From assembly GCA_034440635.1 (NCBI GenBank), contig JAOTON010001526.1, forward strand, positions 715,501 through 779,500: 64,000 nt of DNA. The letters run 5' to 3'. The DNA is from Lepas anatifera (Eukaryota; Arthropoda; Thecostraca; Lepadidae). Of the stretch, positions 25,095-36,700 are shown piece after piece. The number at the start of each line of letters is the position of its first letter. The first letter of the stretch is position 1. The notes below the pieces were generated by a model. That model saw nothing but the letters and a program-made list of their open reading frames with translations, was not told where the DNA came from and did no database searches. The translations under genes and the position numbers were made by a program.

Positions 25095-25780
25095 ATTTAA
25101 ACGGGTCCTAAATCAGCTCAGGGGCCAAAACTGGCCCAGGGGCCAACCTTCAACTCATGGGGCCTAGACACGCTGAGGGGGCCCAAAGCAGCTCAGGAGG
25201 CCCATACAAACTAAGATTGCCAGACTAGCTGGGTGTCTCGACGAACTCATAGGGCCCAGATACGCACAACGGGCCCCATACAAGCTGAAGGGGTCTATAT
25301 CAGTTAAACGAACACGATACCAACCCAGGGGGACCCTTGCCAGCTCAGGGGAGACTAATCCAGCTAGGGGCCCTATGATCAAACCAGAGGCCCATTAAGT
25401 TAATCCTATCACGGGACCTAGACCAGCTCATGGCTGCCACAATAATTTCACCTACAGGGTTATTTTAGCTTAGGGGGCCCAAAGCAGCGAAGGATCTAAG
25501 GCCAAGCCAGTAAGCTCCTGTGCAATACTCTTTCACGGTCTCAGAACAGCCCAGGGGGCAACCTGGAAAACTCGCTCTCAGATAGCTAACAATTAACTCA
25601 AGAGGGCCCAGGATCTGTTGAGGGGGCCTACACCAATTAAGGGACCCCGAAAAGCTCAGAAGGCTCCAGTGGCGACACATTCAAGTTCAATGTGAGGTCC
25701 TGGTTATCTAAAGCGGTCCCAGATCAACTGAGGGGACTCAATATCAGCTCAGAGCAGCCACCAAAAACTCAGAGGCCCAG
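25095..25780. repeat. Degenerate tandem repeat of an about 27-bp cagctcaggggcc unit
   Basis: Blocks resembling ccagctcaggggcccaaa recur every 25-30 bp with much drift. Open frames on either strand here are by-products of the repeat. Confidence 0.65.
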
Positions 25781-25814
25781 GCCCGCAGAGGCTCTTCGGC
25801 CTCTGATGCTTAGT

Positions 25815-26090
25815 TTAGCGTCAATCGGAGATTTCAGTAGGGACTTAGCTTTAGTCAAAACAACTGTGATATATTGAGGTGGTCGATACGGCACCTTAGC
25901 TTTCGCCATGACTTAAGTTCAACAAAGTTCACTGTATTCATTGTTAATTGCGCTTATTGTAGCGTCAATCGGGGTTTCTGTAGGGACCCAGCATTAGCCA
26001 AGACAACTATGATATGTGGATGTGGTCGTTACGACACCTCAGTTTTCTTCCAGATCGAAGTTAGCTGTATTATTTGCTCATGATGCTTCA
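25815..26090. repeat. Two tandem copies of an about 147-bp unit
   Basis: tagcgtcaatcggagatttc recurs as tagcgtcaatcggggtttct about 147 bp later. The order tagggac, acaactatgatat, gatgtggtcg and cacctcag is the same in both. Confidence 0.75.
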
Positions 26091-26373
26091 GTTAGCATCA
26101 GTGGGGGCGTCCAGCTTCTTCTACCAATGTACCAGTCATTACGTTCTGGGCGAAACCTTGCCGGCCCGAAACATGTTTGATGGTAAACGTGAACATGTTT
26201 CACTGAAAGGTAGCTTTCATGAAAATAAACATTTACAAATACGTTTTTTAAACCCGTTTTTCTTCTACACTGACCGCCTATTGGGTGGTAAATTGGCGCC
26301 CCTCAGATTCCGCGCCCCAGGTTCGGCGCCCCTCCCCTCAGAGCCTGCCCCTAACGAAATCCTAGATTCGCCA

Positions 26374-26560
26374 CTGGACTTGTTAGACTTTAATTTTTGC
26401 TTTTGCTTTCATTCCATCAGCGTGGTCCGTCTTGCACTTATCCTGACCCGCACTGTTTGGATAAAAATATTTTACCTAATTTTTCGTTGTGGCTAGATGT
26501 GACAATGTAGTGTTTTTTGGAAAAAGAATCTGTGGCGACACCCTAATGAGCTGCATGAAC
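26374..26560. repeat. Right copy of the about 185-bp direct repeat
   Basis: Matches 24885-25075 through ctttcattccatcagcgtgg and ttcgttgtggcta. Both copies lie inside the 24165-26989 structure. Confidence 0.85.
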
Positions 26561-27289
26561 ATTGGGGTGAGTTGTATCACTGTTACAACATACCCCACCT
26601 GGCCTTGATACAACATGTACCACCCTCTCACATTGGAAAACACGTCCTCGTGCTCAACAACCAGTGGCCAGCCGAGAAAATCCTTCTCACGCACGAAGCC
26701 TTAGAATCTACCCTTACCACTGCTACAACGATCCTTCCAATTCGTGATCATCTGAATGACAAAAACACACATTTCCTTACGACGAAATTTTACAGAATGA
26801 CACCCCGAAAACGCATTTTCTGCACTCACCGCGAAACGCGCCAAGCCAAGCAGACGGCAGTATAAAGAAAGATGGCGGACCGCTTGCCGCATCATCTGGT
26901 CGTGTCGGGAGCGCTATCTCTTGGATAGTTTTGAAAAAATCGCTCTGATACAACTTGTCCATGATACAACTCTCCCCACTCTCCCCTACTAGTATACATA
27001 TCTAGCGAGGCCAGTGCACTGGGGCATCCGGGCGAGACGGCTTTATGTTGTTTTGGGAAGCAAGAAAGGAAAAAGGTGAAAGAGTAAGCGCTTTTGCAAA
27101 GACAGTTGTAGAATTTGGGGAGCGCTAAATGCATACTTGGGCTCCCTGTTCCTAAATTCATACGCTTTCGAGGCCGTATCCCCATTTAGGAAAATACTGA
27201 GATAGTTGAAGGAGAATCGCCCGTGGATAAACTTATCCGTGATATAAAAACCCTATGAAAACCAAATTAGTATGGTCGCTCACGTATTA

Positions 27290-27420
27290 GCTTTCTTTCC
27301 TTTGGGTGGAGATCCTGGGGGAGTTTGAGGGTCAGGACTCCCCTAGATTTTGATTCTCCCATAAACATTGTATAGGGCTTGTATTGCCGTGCCAGCGTTA
27401 ACCCATCCAGGGCACCCGCC
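27290..27420. repeat. Interspersed repeat copy 1, upstream of transglutaminase exon 1
   Basis: Contains gggtggagatcctggggg, then a block ending ccagcgttaacccatccagg. The same order of motifs occurs at 40575-40690. Family unknown. Confidence 0.65.
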
Positions 27421-27536
27421 CTCTGGGTTTCCGGTAGTATGCCAATAAAAACACTCTTTACTCCATTCATTTCCCCAGTAACCCCAACTGGAGCCATTGA
27501 CCAGTCTGACCTAACCTGCCTTGCTTTGGCCTGCAG

Positions 27537-27749
27537 TTGACGGCAGCGCCCTGCCGCACGTGGAGCGGGTGGAGTTTTACGCGCCACAGAATGCGCGGGA
27601 ACACCACACGCTGCGGTATGAGTTGGTGCAGGACCGACACCGGGCCGACCCGGTCCTGCGGCGCGGCCAGCCATTCTACATGGCCATCCGAGTCCAGGGC
27701 AGAGCTCTCGACTTCAGCCGCGAGAGGATGTACCTTGTACTGAAGTACG
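27537..27749 (+). CDS. Transglutaminase exon 1 of those visible (N-terminal beta-sandwich)
   Basis: The acceptor is ctgcag before 27537 and the donor is G|gtgagt after 27749. The exon enters with two bases completing a split codon, so at least one coding exon lies upstream. It carries the family landmarks [18 protein letters not shown] and [14 protein letters not shown]. It leaves in phase 1. Confidence 0.95.
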
Positions 27750-30700
27750 GTGAGTACCGGTGTCCTGCTGCAGGGACCCCCTGCCGCGTGGAGCTTGGTA
27801 CGGTTACAAGCATATTCAGCTGTATCTAACCTTACAAAGTTATAGTTTTTGGAAGGTAATTGATTCGGAGAAAATTCTTAGAGTTTCAGTTTTATTGATA
27901 GCATTTACATTGTTACACTATGCTTTCTTTGAATGCTTATTTTCTGGACACTTCAGATATGTTCCCTTGTATCTACATCCGACAATATCTGGTACAAACG
28001 TACCTTGATTCGTCTCCTTTGACGATGGACACTTGAAATGAATGACGATTCAAGTTTAGTGCTGAAGAGTATATGATCTGAGATGTTTGCACTTTTGAGG
28101 CATCCGACAACACTATCTTTTGAGGTATCACCATCAACTACACGTGATGTGTTTTGAGTAAATTAATTATGTGAAGAATGAAAAGTAAATGAAATTATTA
28201 TCTTCCACATTGGGTACGCCCGGGAAAATCCCGCGACAGCCTCTGTTTACGTACACAATGTGCAACAGGTCCTCGGCCGATTGTGACTCTGGGCACCAAG
28301 GTGTACCTGCCAGTAGGCAAGAAGGAGTTTACCAAGGAGAAGCAGCACTGGGACGTCCGCATCCACAGCGAACAGGCCACCACCATGGTCCTGCAGGTAA
28401 CTGAGTTGCTGCAGAACCTCCCCTCTACTTTCCACAACCATACTGCGCCATTTTGGAAGTGTGAGATTAACGACGAAACACTAATCGAAAGATAACAAGA
28501 TAAACACCGATCTTTGCAAAAAACGTGCCCAGGCCTACGTAGTACAGCACATGATGTGAAACTATCAAAACTGGTAAGTTTTTTTACAGTAGTTCACGCT
28601 TAGTTGTGCGAAGTGTCTGCAAGGGGTAGCAGAAAACGTAAGAGTGAAAAGATGAGAGTCGTGGTTTCCCAAATCCCCGCCTTTCAGCGAACCCAGTTGC
28701 TTCCTGCTTGGACCGTATCATTGATCGTGTCGTCGACCTTTTGTTGAAAAACACCGTGTTACACCTCTGTGACGGACTTCGAACGCAAGCATACACGCTG
28801 TCCAATTCCTGCTGTACCAAAAAAAAACTCAAGGAACGCCCCACCTAACAAAGCGGTGCAACACTAGCGATCACGCCTCTAGCAATCCTTAGTCCCTCCT
28901 CTAAGCACGTCGGATCCAGCGACCCTTAGTCCCTCCTCCAGCGACCACGCAACCAGCAACCCTCAACCCCTCTGTTGCAATCACGGCTCCAGGGACCCTC
29001 AGCCCCTCTCTGTATAGCGATCGCACCTCCAGCAACGTTCAGCCCCTCTCTTGCAATCACGGCTCCAGGGACCCTCAGCCCCTCTCTGTATAGCGATCGC
29101 ACCTCCAGCAACGTTCAGCCCCCTCTCTTGCAATCACGGCTCCAGGGACCCTCAACCCCTCTCTGTATAGCGATCGCACTTCCAGCAACGTTCAGCCCCT
29201 CTCTTGCAATGACGGCTCCAGGGACCCTCAGTCCCTCTTTGTATATCGATCGCACCTCCAGCAGCCTCCAGCCCCTTCTCTAGCGATCACGGCCCCAGCG
29301 ACCTCAGCCCCCTGTCGCAATCACGCTTTCAGCGACCCCCAGCCCCCTGTCGCCATCTCACAGCTGCGCTGCTGTAATCGGATCTCGTTTGCGGTACGTT
29401 CCCATACCGGAAAATTACACCTTTTGAAGACCGCTGGCTGATGTACCTTGCAATGTCTGCGTCAGGTTCAAATCCCCACCGACTGTCTGGTGGGCGACTG
29501 GAGCCTCAGCATCCAGACAATCTCCCCTGAAACCCGCCGGCGCGCCGAGTTCAAGTGCCGCGAGAACATCTTCATCCTCTTCAACCCGTGGTGTCCCGGT
29601 GAGTGAGCGGCTTTGTTCCCTTCAGTCGCCGGAAGTCGGCGCCCAGGCATGAATGCTGTATGTTTATAGTGGCATACGTCTGACTTGAAACAGGTCCATG
29701 TCGATTTATCTGAACATCGCTTTTCCATAGCAATCATTTCCGGAATGCATACTGCTTCCATGAACTGTCTGGCTGTCTGTCTGAACTGTCTCTACAGTGT
29801 TTGAGCTGATAAATCAGTCTGGGGAGCGCACCAAAATACGTGATCTCATTTTCCTCCTGAAACTCTTCATTTGCTGAGAAATAAGCGTTTCTTGAGCTGA
29901 AACTACCCATTCCCTCTCCTATTTTGCGTGTTGTGTCCTGGCGCGGGGTTTGGCCGCGGAGAGGTGTGGAAGGGACACCTCTCCAAAAGAACTCCACTTT
30001 GAAGTTATTTTTCCCGCAAACAGTGAGTTCTGAAACCAACGAGATATCGAGCCAAGGATTCTGTGTATGCTCCACAGGACGTCTTCCTTAGCTCAGATCC
30101 CTTAAGAATTGTTCCCTCGAAAGTATCCTGTCTGTACATATACATATGCCCTATAAGTAAACTAGGCCTGGGGGATGAGGTGGCTTAGTGGATAGCACCC
30201 TTGTCTTCTAAGCCACCGGTCCGGGTTCAGCCCGGCGGAGCCTCTGAATAAGTCGATCTGATCCCAAATTCCTTCCAACAGGGTGAGAGTTGGCGACGCC
30301 GTATGACCCTGAAAGATGGTGCGTCGTTAAACCCCAACATTTATAAACTAGGCCTGCCTCTGACCCTGGGAAAGTTACGCGGAAGGTTCAGCCAGGCAGG
30401 ACGCTACAACCCCACCACTGAGGCAGGGAGGGCAGGGCGGTGACGTCTGGCACACCAGCCCTGGCCGCCCGGCCAAACCGCCGTGTAATGGCCAGTCGCC
30501 GCGACTTTGATGTCGGTGGCCCGCCAGCTCAACCCTAGTCAGGTCATTAACTTCTGGCAAACACACGGACGGCAGTGGTTATGTTACATGATGTTTGAGT
30601 GTGCATATCTTCTGGTTTTAGTGGTCATAACGTGTCGGACTTGTTTATTTATAGTCATTGCTCACGTTTGAGTGATATAAGTGTGCCACCATTAATGAGG

Positions 30701-33700
30701 CGAAATCCTGATTATGCCCGTTGAATAAACCTGCAGCTATATCTTAGCTGTTTGGAGTTGTTGAGGGCGGTCACATTTACTCTAGATAGCGTTTGATCTA
30801 AAGATTGATATACATGGACCAAAACCATTAAACCATTGAAACCATTACCGCCATTCCGCTGCCAGCTGGAGAATCGGCGAGAAGCGGTGTAGCGGAGTAG
30901 CAGATTTAAATAGCAGATCACCTGACTGCATTTTACAGTGTAACTTATGGCAGGAAAAATGTTTGGACATGGTAAAGCAAACGGTATCTGTAAATATTTA
31001 ACCGATACTCCAGACATGCTCACAAACATCATTCTACAGGTTGAAGATAGATGTGGTCTGGTGCACCACTACATGCTAATGCCTCGCACGCATCCACCCG
31101 TCTGAATTTTGTCTGAATTTTAGTGCCAGTACGTAGATTGATCCCAGGAGCTATACCCCTTGCTGAAGGTATGAGTCCCCTTATGAGAAATAATGAGTCG
31201 GAAAAACCAGCTGTGATGCAACCAATGCCTCAGAAGTAATCGCGCCAACCCAGTATCATGTCTGAAATGTGTCGGAAACTCGAGACTGCCAGACCGATTT
31301 CCAGATCTGACTCTGGTATGTCTAGGTTTGCGACCGAACCGTTCACCAAGCGACACCTCTAATGACAGCACCATCCTTACACGAGACGCAACTCTTTCCT
31401 GGTTAACTTGCATCCTTCCCCTTTTCCATCTCCTATTCTAAGTAAGAAACCACAATCACAATGACTCCCGGGCAGGGCCGTCCCCTGCATTTGTTTTGCG
31501 TCATTGTCGGCACAGCGGTGGCGTGGGGGTGGCCGGTGACCCCGAGCATGACGTCACTACAAGGCCGAGGTCAGAACTTCCCTCCTCCCACACACACACA
31601 CAACCACTGAACAGCTGATACATACCACCGCAGAACAGCTGGGAAAGAGCTCTCATCCGGAAAAACGACGAGTCTAGTTACCAGAAATCGTGTGAGATGT
31701 GTGACGCTGTGTCGTCCTTCCCTGATAACTCGGCCAGCCTCCTAATAACTGGAGGTCGCTGTGAGATACGGCTGGACCGCAGAGGGAGTGTTTTCCGGCG
31801 ACCCCACACAGGAAGCTGCGCCTGGCTACCATAAAAGCATGCCGCAGTCGCCGAGTAATGAAGCCAGTACGTGGAAAGACGCCTATCCCACCGGCATTTT
31901 GTCGGATGTACTGAACGGACACGTCAGCGCGCATATATGTATATAAACACTGCACGCCACACATGTCGCTTATCTCTCTTTACTGGAAATGTGTAAGCTG
32001 GATCCCCTGGCGACTTTGCGTCGGATTGCATAAGCTGCAGAAACGTGGATGATACACAGTTCTGAAGAATGGTGCATGCTTAAAGCCGGCATCTTTAATC
32101 GTTCTTGCAGGAGGTTACTGGACTTCCTGTGGTTTCAGCCTCATAAACATGATGCGGTTCTGGGTAATTGATAATGTACATACCTTAGAAGTAAATATAA
32201 ATGGTCAAAGCTAGTGTACCAGGTGAACCATGTACGATTAATTCCATCCGTCCAAACCCGCCCAATGGAAAATCAAGTGTGTAGTTTCATTTTTTTATTG
32301 AAATATTTTTGTTATTTCTGGCTCACACACCTGCACACATACAGGTGCATATGGACCATTTAATACTTAAGGTTGGTGACTTCTCTATGTGGATCCCGAA
32401 ATTCAAACATTTTTTCGAACGTGAATGATACTTAGAAGCCACATCCTGTCATTCTGCAACTCTGGGCATGTGTTACATTCTTAACCGAAAAAAATAATTT
32501 CTTCTGCTAGGTATGGTTATCAATGAAATATGCTCAAATTAGTTCGGCTGCATTCTAATGATGAGCTTCTTTTTTCTGTGGTTCTTGGTCCAAATTATTC
32601 CCATTTTGGGCGTGAAAACACCGTGAAAAGTCTGACATCGTTTTCTGTATGTTTTTTTCGTTATTTGTATAGGGACACAAATGCAAAACTGCAATAACAA
32701 AGTCGGATTGGCGCGCTTAGAATGTACCGATGGTGGCCTTCTCACGTCTTCTCAAACATGCCAAGCTTCATACTACCGGCCATGTAGACGATAAATCTCT
32801 TAGAACATGAATCAAACCTAATTAAAGCGGAATATGGATAGACGCATTATCATATTTAAAGTATAATGTTCTCTTATGTTTCCTTGCCTGGGCCTAACGA
32901 TATGTTCTGCGTAATGCTTGGCCGCTCCGCCCACCTCTCCAAGACGGTTTCTGTGTGCATGTTATTTTTGGGGCAGCCGCTCAGGTCCAATATTCTCAGA
33001 AGCTCGACGGCCACAGAGAAAAATAACCCCGATAAGATTTGAGCGAGGACTCTGACCCAGGTAACAAGGTGGACAAATAAAGAGAGGAAGATCAAAATAC
33101 TAGCTTATAAATGCTCCCAGAAAGCCTTACCAAAAACACTCCCCGCTCCCATACAAAAATCGAGTTATATGAAACCCTGGGTTGATTTAAGGAATCATAG
33201 CGCAAACGTTAGCTCAGCTCTTCGAGGAAACTGTCACCAATTTACGAGCTGTGCTGAGATGTTCCCCATCCTGTTGCCGTAGGGGGTGGAACGGAGAGTA
33301 CCCGTGCCCCCCCTTAAATGTGAAATTTGAACACTGACCCTAGAGCAATGACTGGAAAACATCTTTGAAAAATCCATGGTGGTCCCTTGAACCGGGACCT
33401 CCCATCACCACTGCCTGTCACTGATTTTGACCCCCGCTCTTCTGCCTGTGTTTGCAGATGACAGCTGTTACCTGGAGGATCCCAAACAACGTGAAGAGTA
33501 CGTCAACGGCGACACCGGCAAACTCTACGTGGGAGCGCACAAGAAGTTCCGCGGTCGTCACTGGGTGTTCGGGCAGTTCGACTCGGTGGTGTTGCCGGCG
33601 GTGCAACTGATCCTGGAGAGGTCGGGCCTCAGTCATGCTGAACGCGGCAGTCCCGTCAAGGTGGCGCGCGCCATCACCGGCACCGTGCGTAACTAGTAGT

Positions 33701-36700
33701 GCCCAATGTTGCCGATTGGTGTACACATGGTCTAGCTCTGGTATCACTATTTTTGAGCCGATGCCAAAATTTGGAGCATTACAACACATTGACTGCTGAG
33801 GTCATATGGGGTAGCCAACTCTCATCCTGTCGGGAGGGTATTATGGGGATTGGGAAGACTTACCCGCCCGGGGATTCGAACCCGGGCAGCAGCGTGGAAG
33901 CCGAGTGTTCCTCTTTCACGTCACCACATCCCCAAGCAGATGCCAACGGTGAATAAAGGGAATAATTGTGAAATATGTGTTTAGAAACACCTAATGGTAC
34001 GAATTTTACCAGAAGATAATTACCTATAAAGTTGGGGAGGCAGGGAAGGTTGGGATTGGTCGTGGAACTCCCCACTTGAAGGCATCCAAGAAATAGCCAT
34101 GCTGAGTTGGGGTTTTGGTCTCCTCAGCGTCTCTCAGCTGACCATCCTCGTCCGTGTTGACAGCTGAACTCGGAGAACCCTGGCGGGGTGCTGGAGGGCC
34201 GCTGGGACGGTAACTACCGGGACGGCACCTCGCCCTGGACCTGGACGGGCAGTGTGCGCATTCTGGAGCGCTACCTCGGCAGTGGAGGACGCACTGTCAA
34301 GTACGGACAGTGCTGGGTCTACTCTGGCCTGCTGACCACTGGTGAGAGCTGCTCACTATCAGTCGCCATGGCCATCGCAGCCCGAAGTCTTACGGTATTT
34401 GCCTAATTACTGGTTTCTTTAGCTTTTTTGTTTGTGTTTACCTTGAGCTTACGAGGTAGATAGCATAACAATCGAGTGTCTTTTGGACTATCACTTGGGC
34501 GGTTCCTTCAGGTCGGCTTCTGGGGTCCCCAGGTCAGCTTTCCGGGGTCTCTAGATTAGTATTGAGTGAGTGACCAGGATCGGCTCCTGTGGGACGGGTT
34601 AGCATCCCATGGACGCAAAATGACCGTTGCTGTCGACGCGCCCTAAAACCCTAATCGCGATTATGTCCTCCCACACCCATCCCTAGACCTGTTCTTGTTC
34701 AGGGGCCAAAAAAGTGTTTAGGTAGACGAAAGCCTCATTCTTGTGAGGATCATGTTCAAATAAATAGGTTGTCTGTTATCTGTTCCGTGTGTCACCATTG
34801 AAAAAGTCAAACCGTGAATGTGCCACCGGACCAGGCTGCAAAATGTGCCAGGTTTTGCGTTAGTAGGATAAAATGGACACTCCTGGACCATCCTAACCAT
34901 TGAAAAACATTGGGAGCTCAAATTGCAGGGGCCAATTTTGGCAATTTGTTCCTATACTTATCTGGAAGAAATATGTCGGCTAATTTTTGTCACCTTGCCC
35001 ACCTTGGGTTGTGACCATTTAGAATGACAAGATGGTAGGTTTGTCGACCCCTGTCCTTGTTGAAGGTCTCCCCTGTGACCAGTGCCTTTGTTTCAGTCTG
35101 CCGAGCACTGGGAATGCCGTGTCGCAGCGTCACCAACTTCGTATCCGCCCACGACACCGACGGCACCCTCACCGTAGACAAGTTCTTCGACGTCTTCGGC
35201 GATGAGATCGAGGTTAGGCCACGCCCATTGCCTTGCATTGTCTGGATATATACGGTGTTGGTAAATGTGGATGCAGAAGCTTCTATCATTTTCTTTTGTT
35301 TCAGAAGCTTCCCTTATTATACGCGTCAAGGATATATGTACAGGCAAGCACAGTCTTACCCTTCGTGGCCCCGGCTACCCCCTATTTCCGCGGGGGCATA
35401 TCGCCCTAGATCTCGTAATCTAACGGCCGATTTTGAATTAAGTGCTTAGATTCCCTGACGCTCAACTTTATTTTGAAAAAGAAAATTTAATTTTGATTTT
35501 TAAGGAGAAAGTGTGCAAAATATAAATTTTTGTGTATTTTAGATTTTCCATAACCCTTGTCTCTGTTAGATTTTCAAACTAGTTGATTTACAAATAATTG
35601 ACCCAATTGTATATACTGGTTACGAAAATTGAATTCAATGCAGTTCCACCGGATTGGAAATATATCAACCAAGTTTTGTTAGATTAGGCCGGTATACTGT
35701 TTGATCTTTGAATAATAAATAAAGAAAACTGCGAGGGGTAAGGGGGTAAAACATCAAATATGGTGGTAGTGTTTAGTCCTGATAGTTGAAATTTATTTAT
35801 AATTTACCTCTCGTTGGGAGGGATACGGGGTATTAAATTTAATATAAACGAATTGTGGGGGGATACGCTGAAATGCATTTAATGTGTGACTGACACGCGA
35901 ATCTAAATTTTTTAATATTTTGAATTTTCATATACCCAGTATCTAGCTTGATCTTACTAGTTGTCCTTCTAAATCCCATTTTGAACGCTGTACCTATTAC
36001 AATAGTAATGATATCATTATAAAATGATATATAAACTACTGAGAGCTTTTACAGAACCATCGCATAATAATAGGTTTGATAAAAACAGCCGAATATATTA
36101 TTATTTAAATGGTTTTAAAGAGTGGCGATATTAAACAATGTTAAATATATTTGAGATGCTAGTGTACACAAACTTGGCCTTGGACATTTTCCTAACTGTA
36201 TTAAACGAATTCTGTATATATAATCTCAGGCACAAGGAGATGGGCAGGACCCTTCGACGCGCACGCCAAGGAACTAAATTAGTTCTACAAAAATATTCCC
36301 AGCAAAACTAAACTGTTCAACAAATTACCAAAACCCATCGCAATAATCGAATCATGTCAAGTCAAGAAAAAGCTAGACGAGCATTTAGGGTGCAGGCAAT
36401 CAACCAACTATTATGGATATGGTTAGAAAATTCCGAACTCTCTATTGATGCAACTGATAGTCAGCATGTCAAGACTGAAGGGTATGGGTATTAAGTCAAA
36501 ACATATTTACCGTCCTTCTCTTTTGCGGCCACAACGAAGAAACCAAGCACTGTTTTATGGGCATTCTCAAAATATGCATATAATATAACTTTACTAAAAA
36601 TAACATTAGTAAAAGTATCGGTAGAAACTTCATAACTCTTTATAATGGACACAAATTAGATATCCTGTCTGATGGAAATACACCGCAGGCTGGACTGGTT

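Larger units (their letters stand above)
24165..26989. mobile_element. Repeat-bounded element with 28-bp inverted ends, about 2.8 kb
   Basis: The ends are gtaggggagggtggggtggg at 24165 and its near-complement finishing at 26989 (25 of 28 positions pair). Internal copies of the same gttgtatca motif occur near 24350-24390 and 26566-26620, so this may be several smaller elements side by side. No transposase frame is visible and no target duplication is clear. Confidence 0.5.

Noticed and set aside
27267..27674. 135-residue minus-strand frame over transglutaminase exon 1
   Set aside because: Antisense shadow of a GC-rich real exon.
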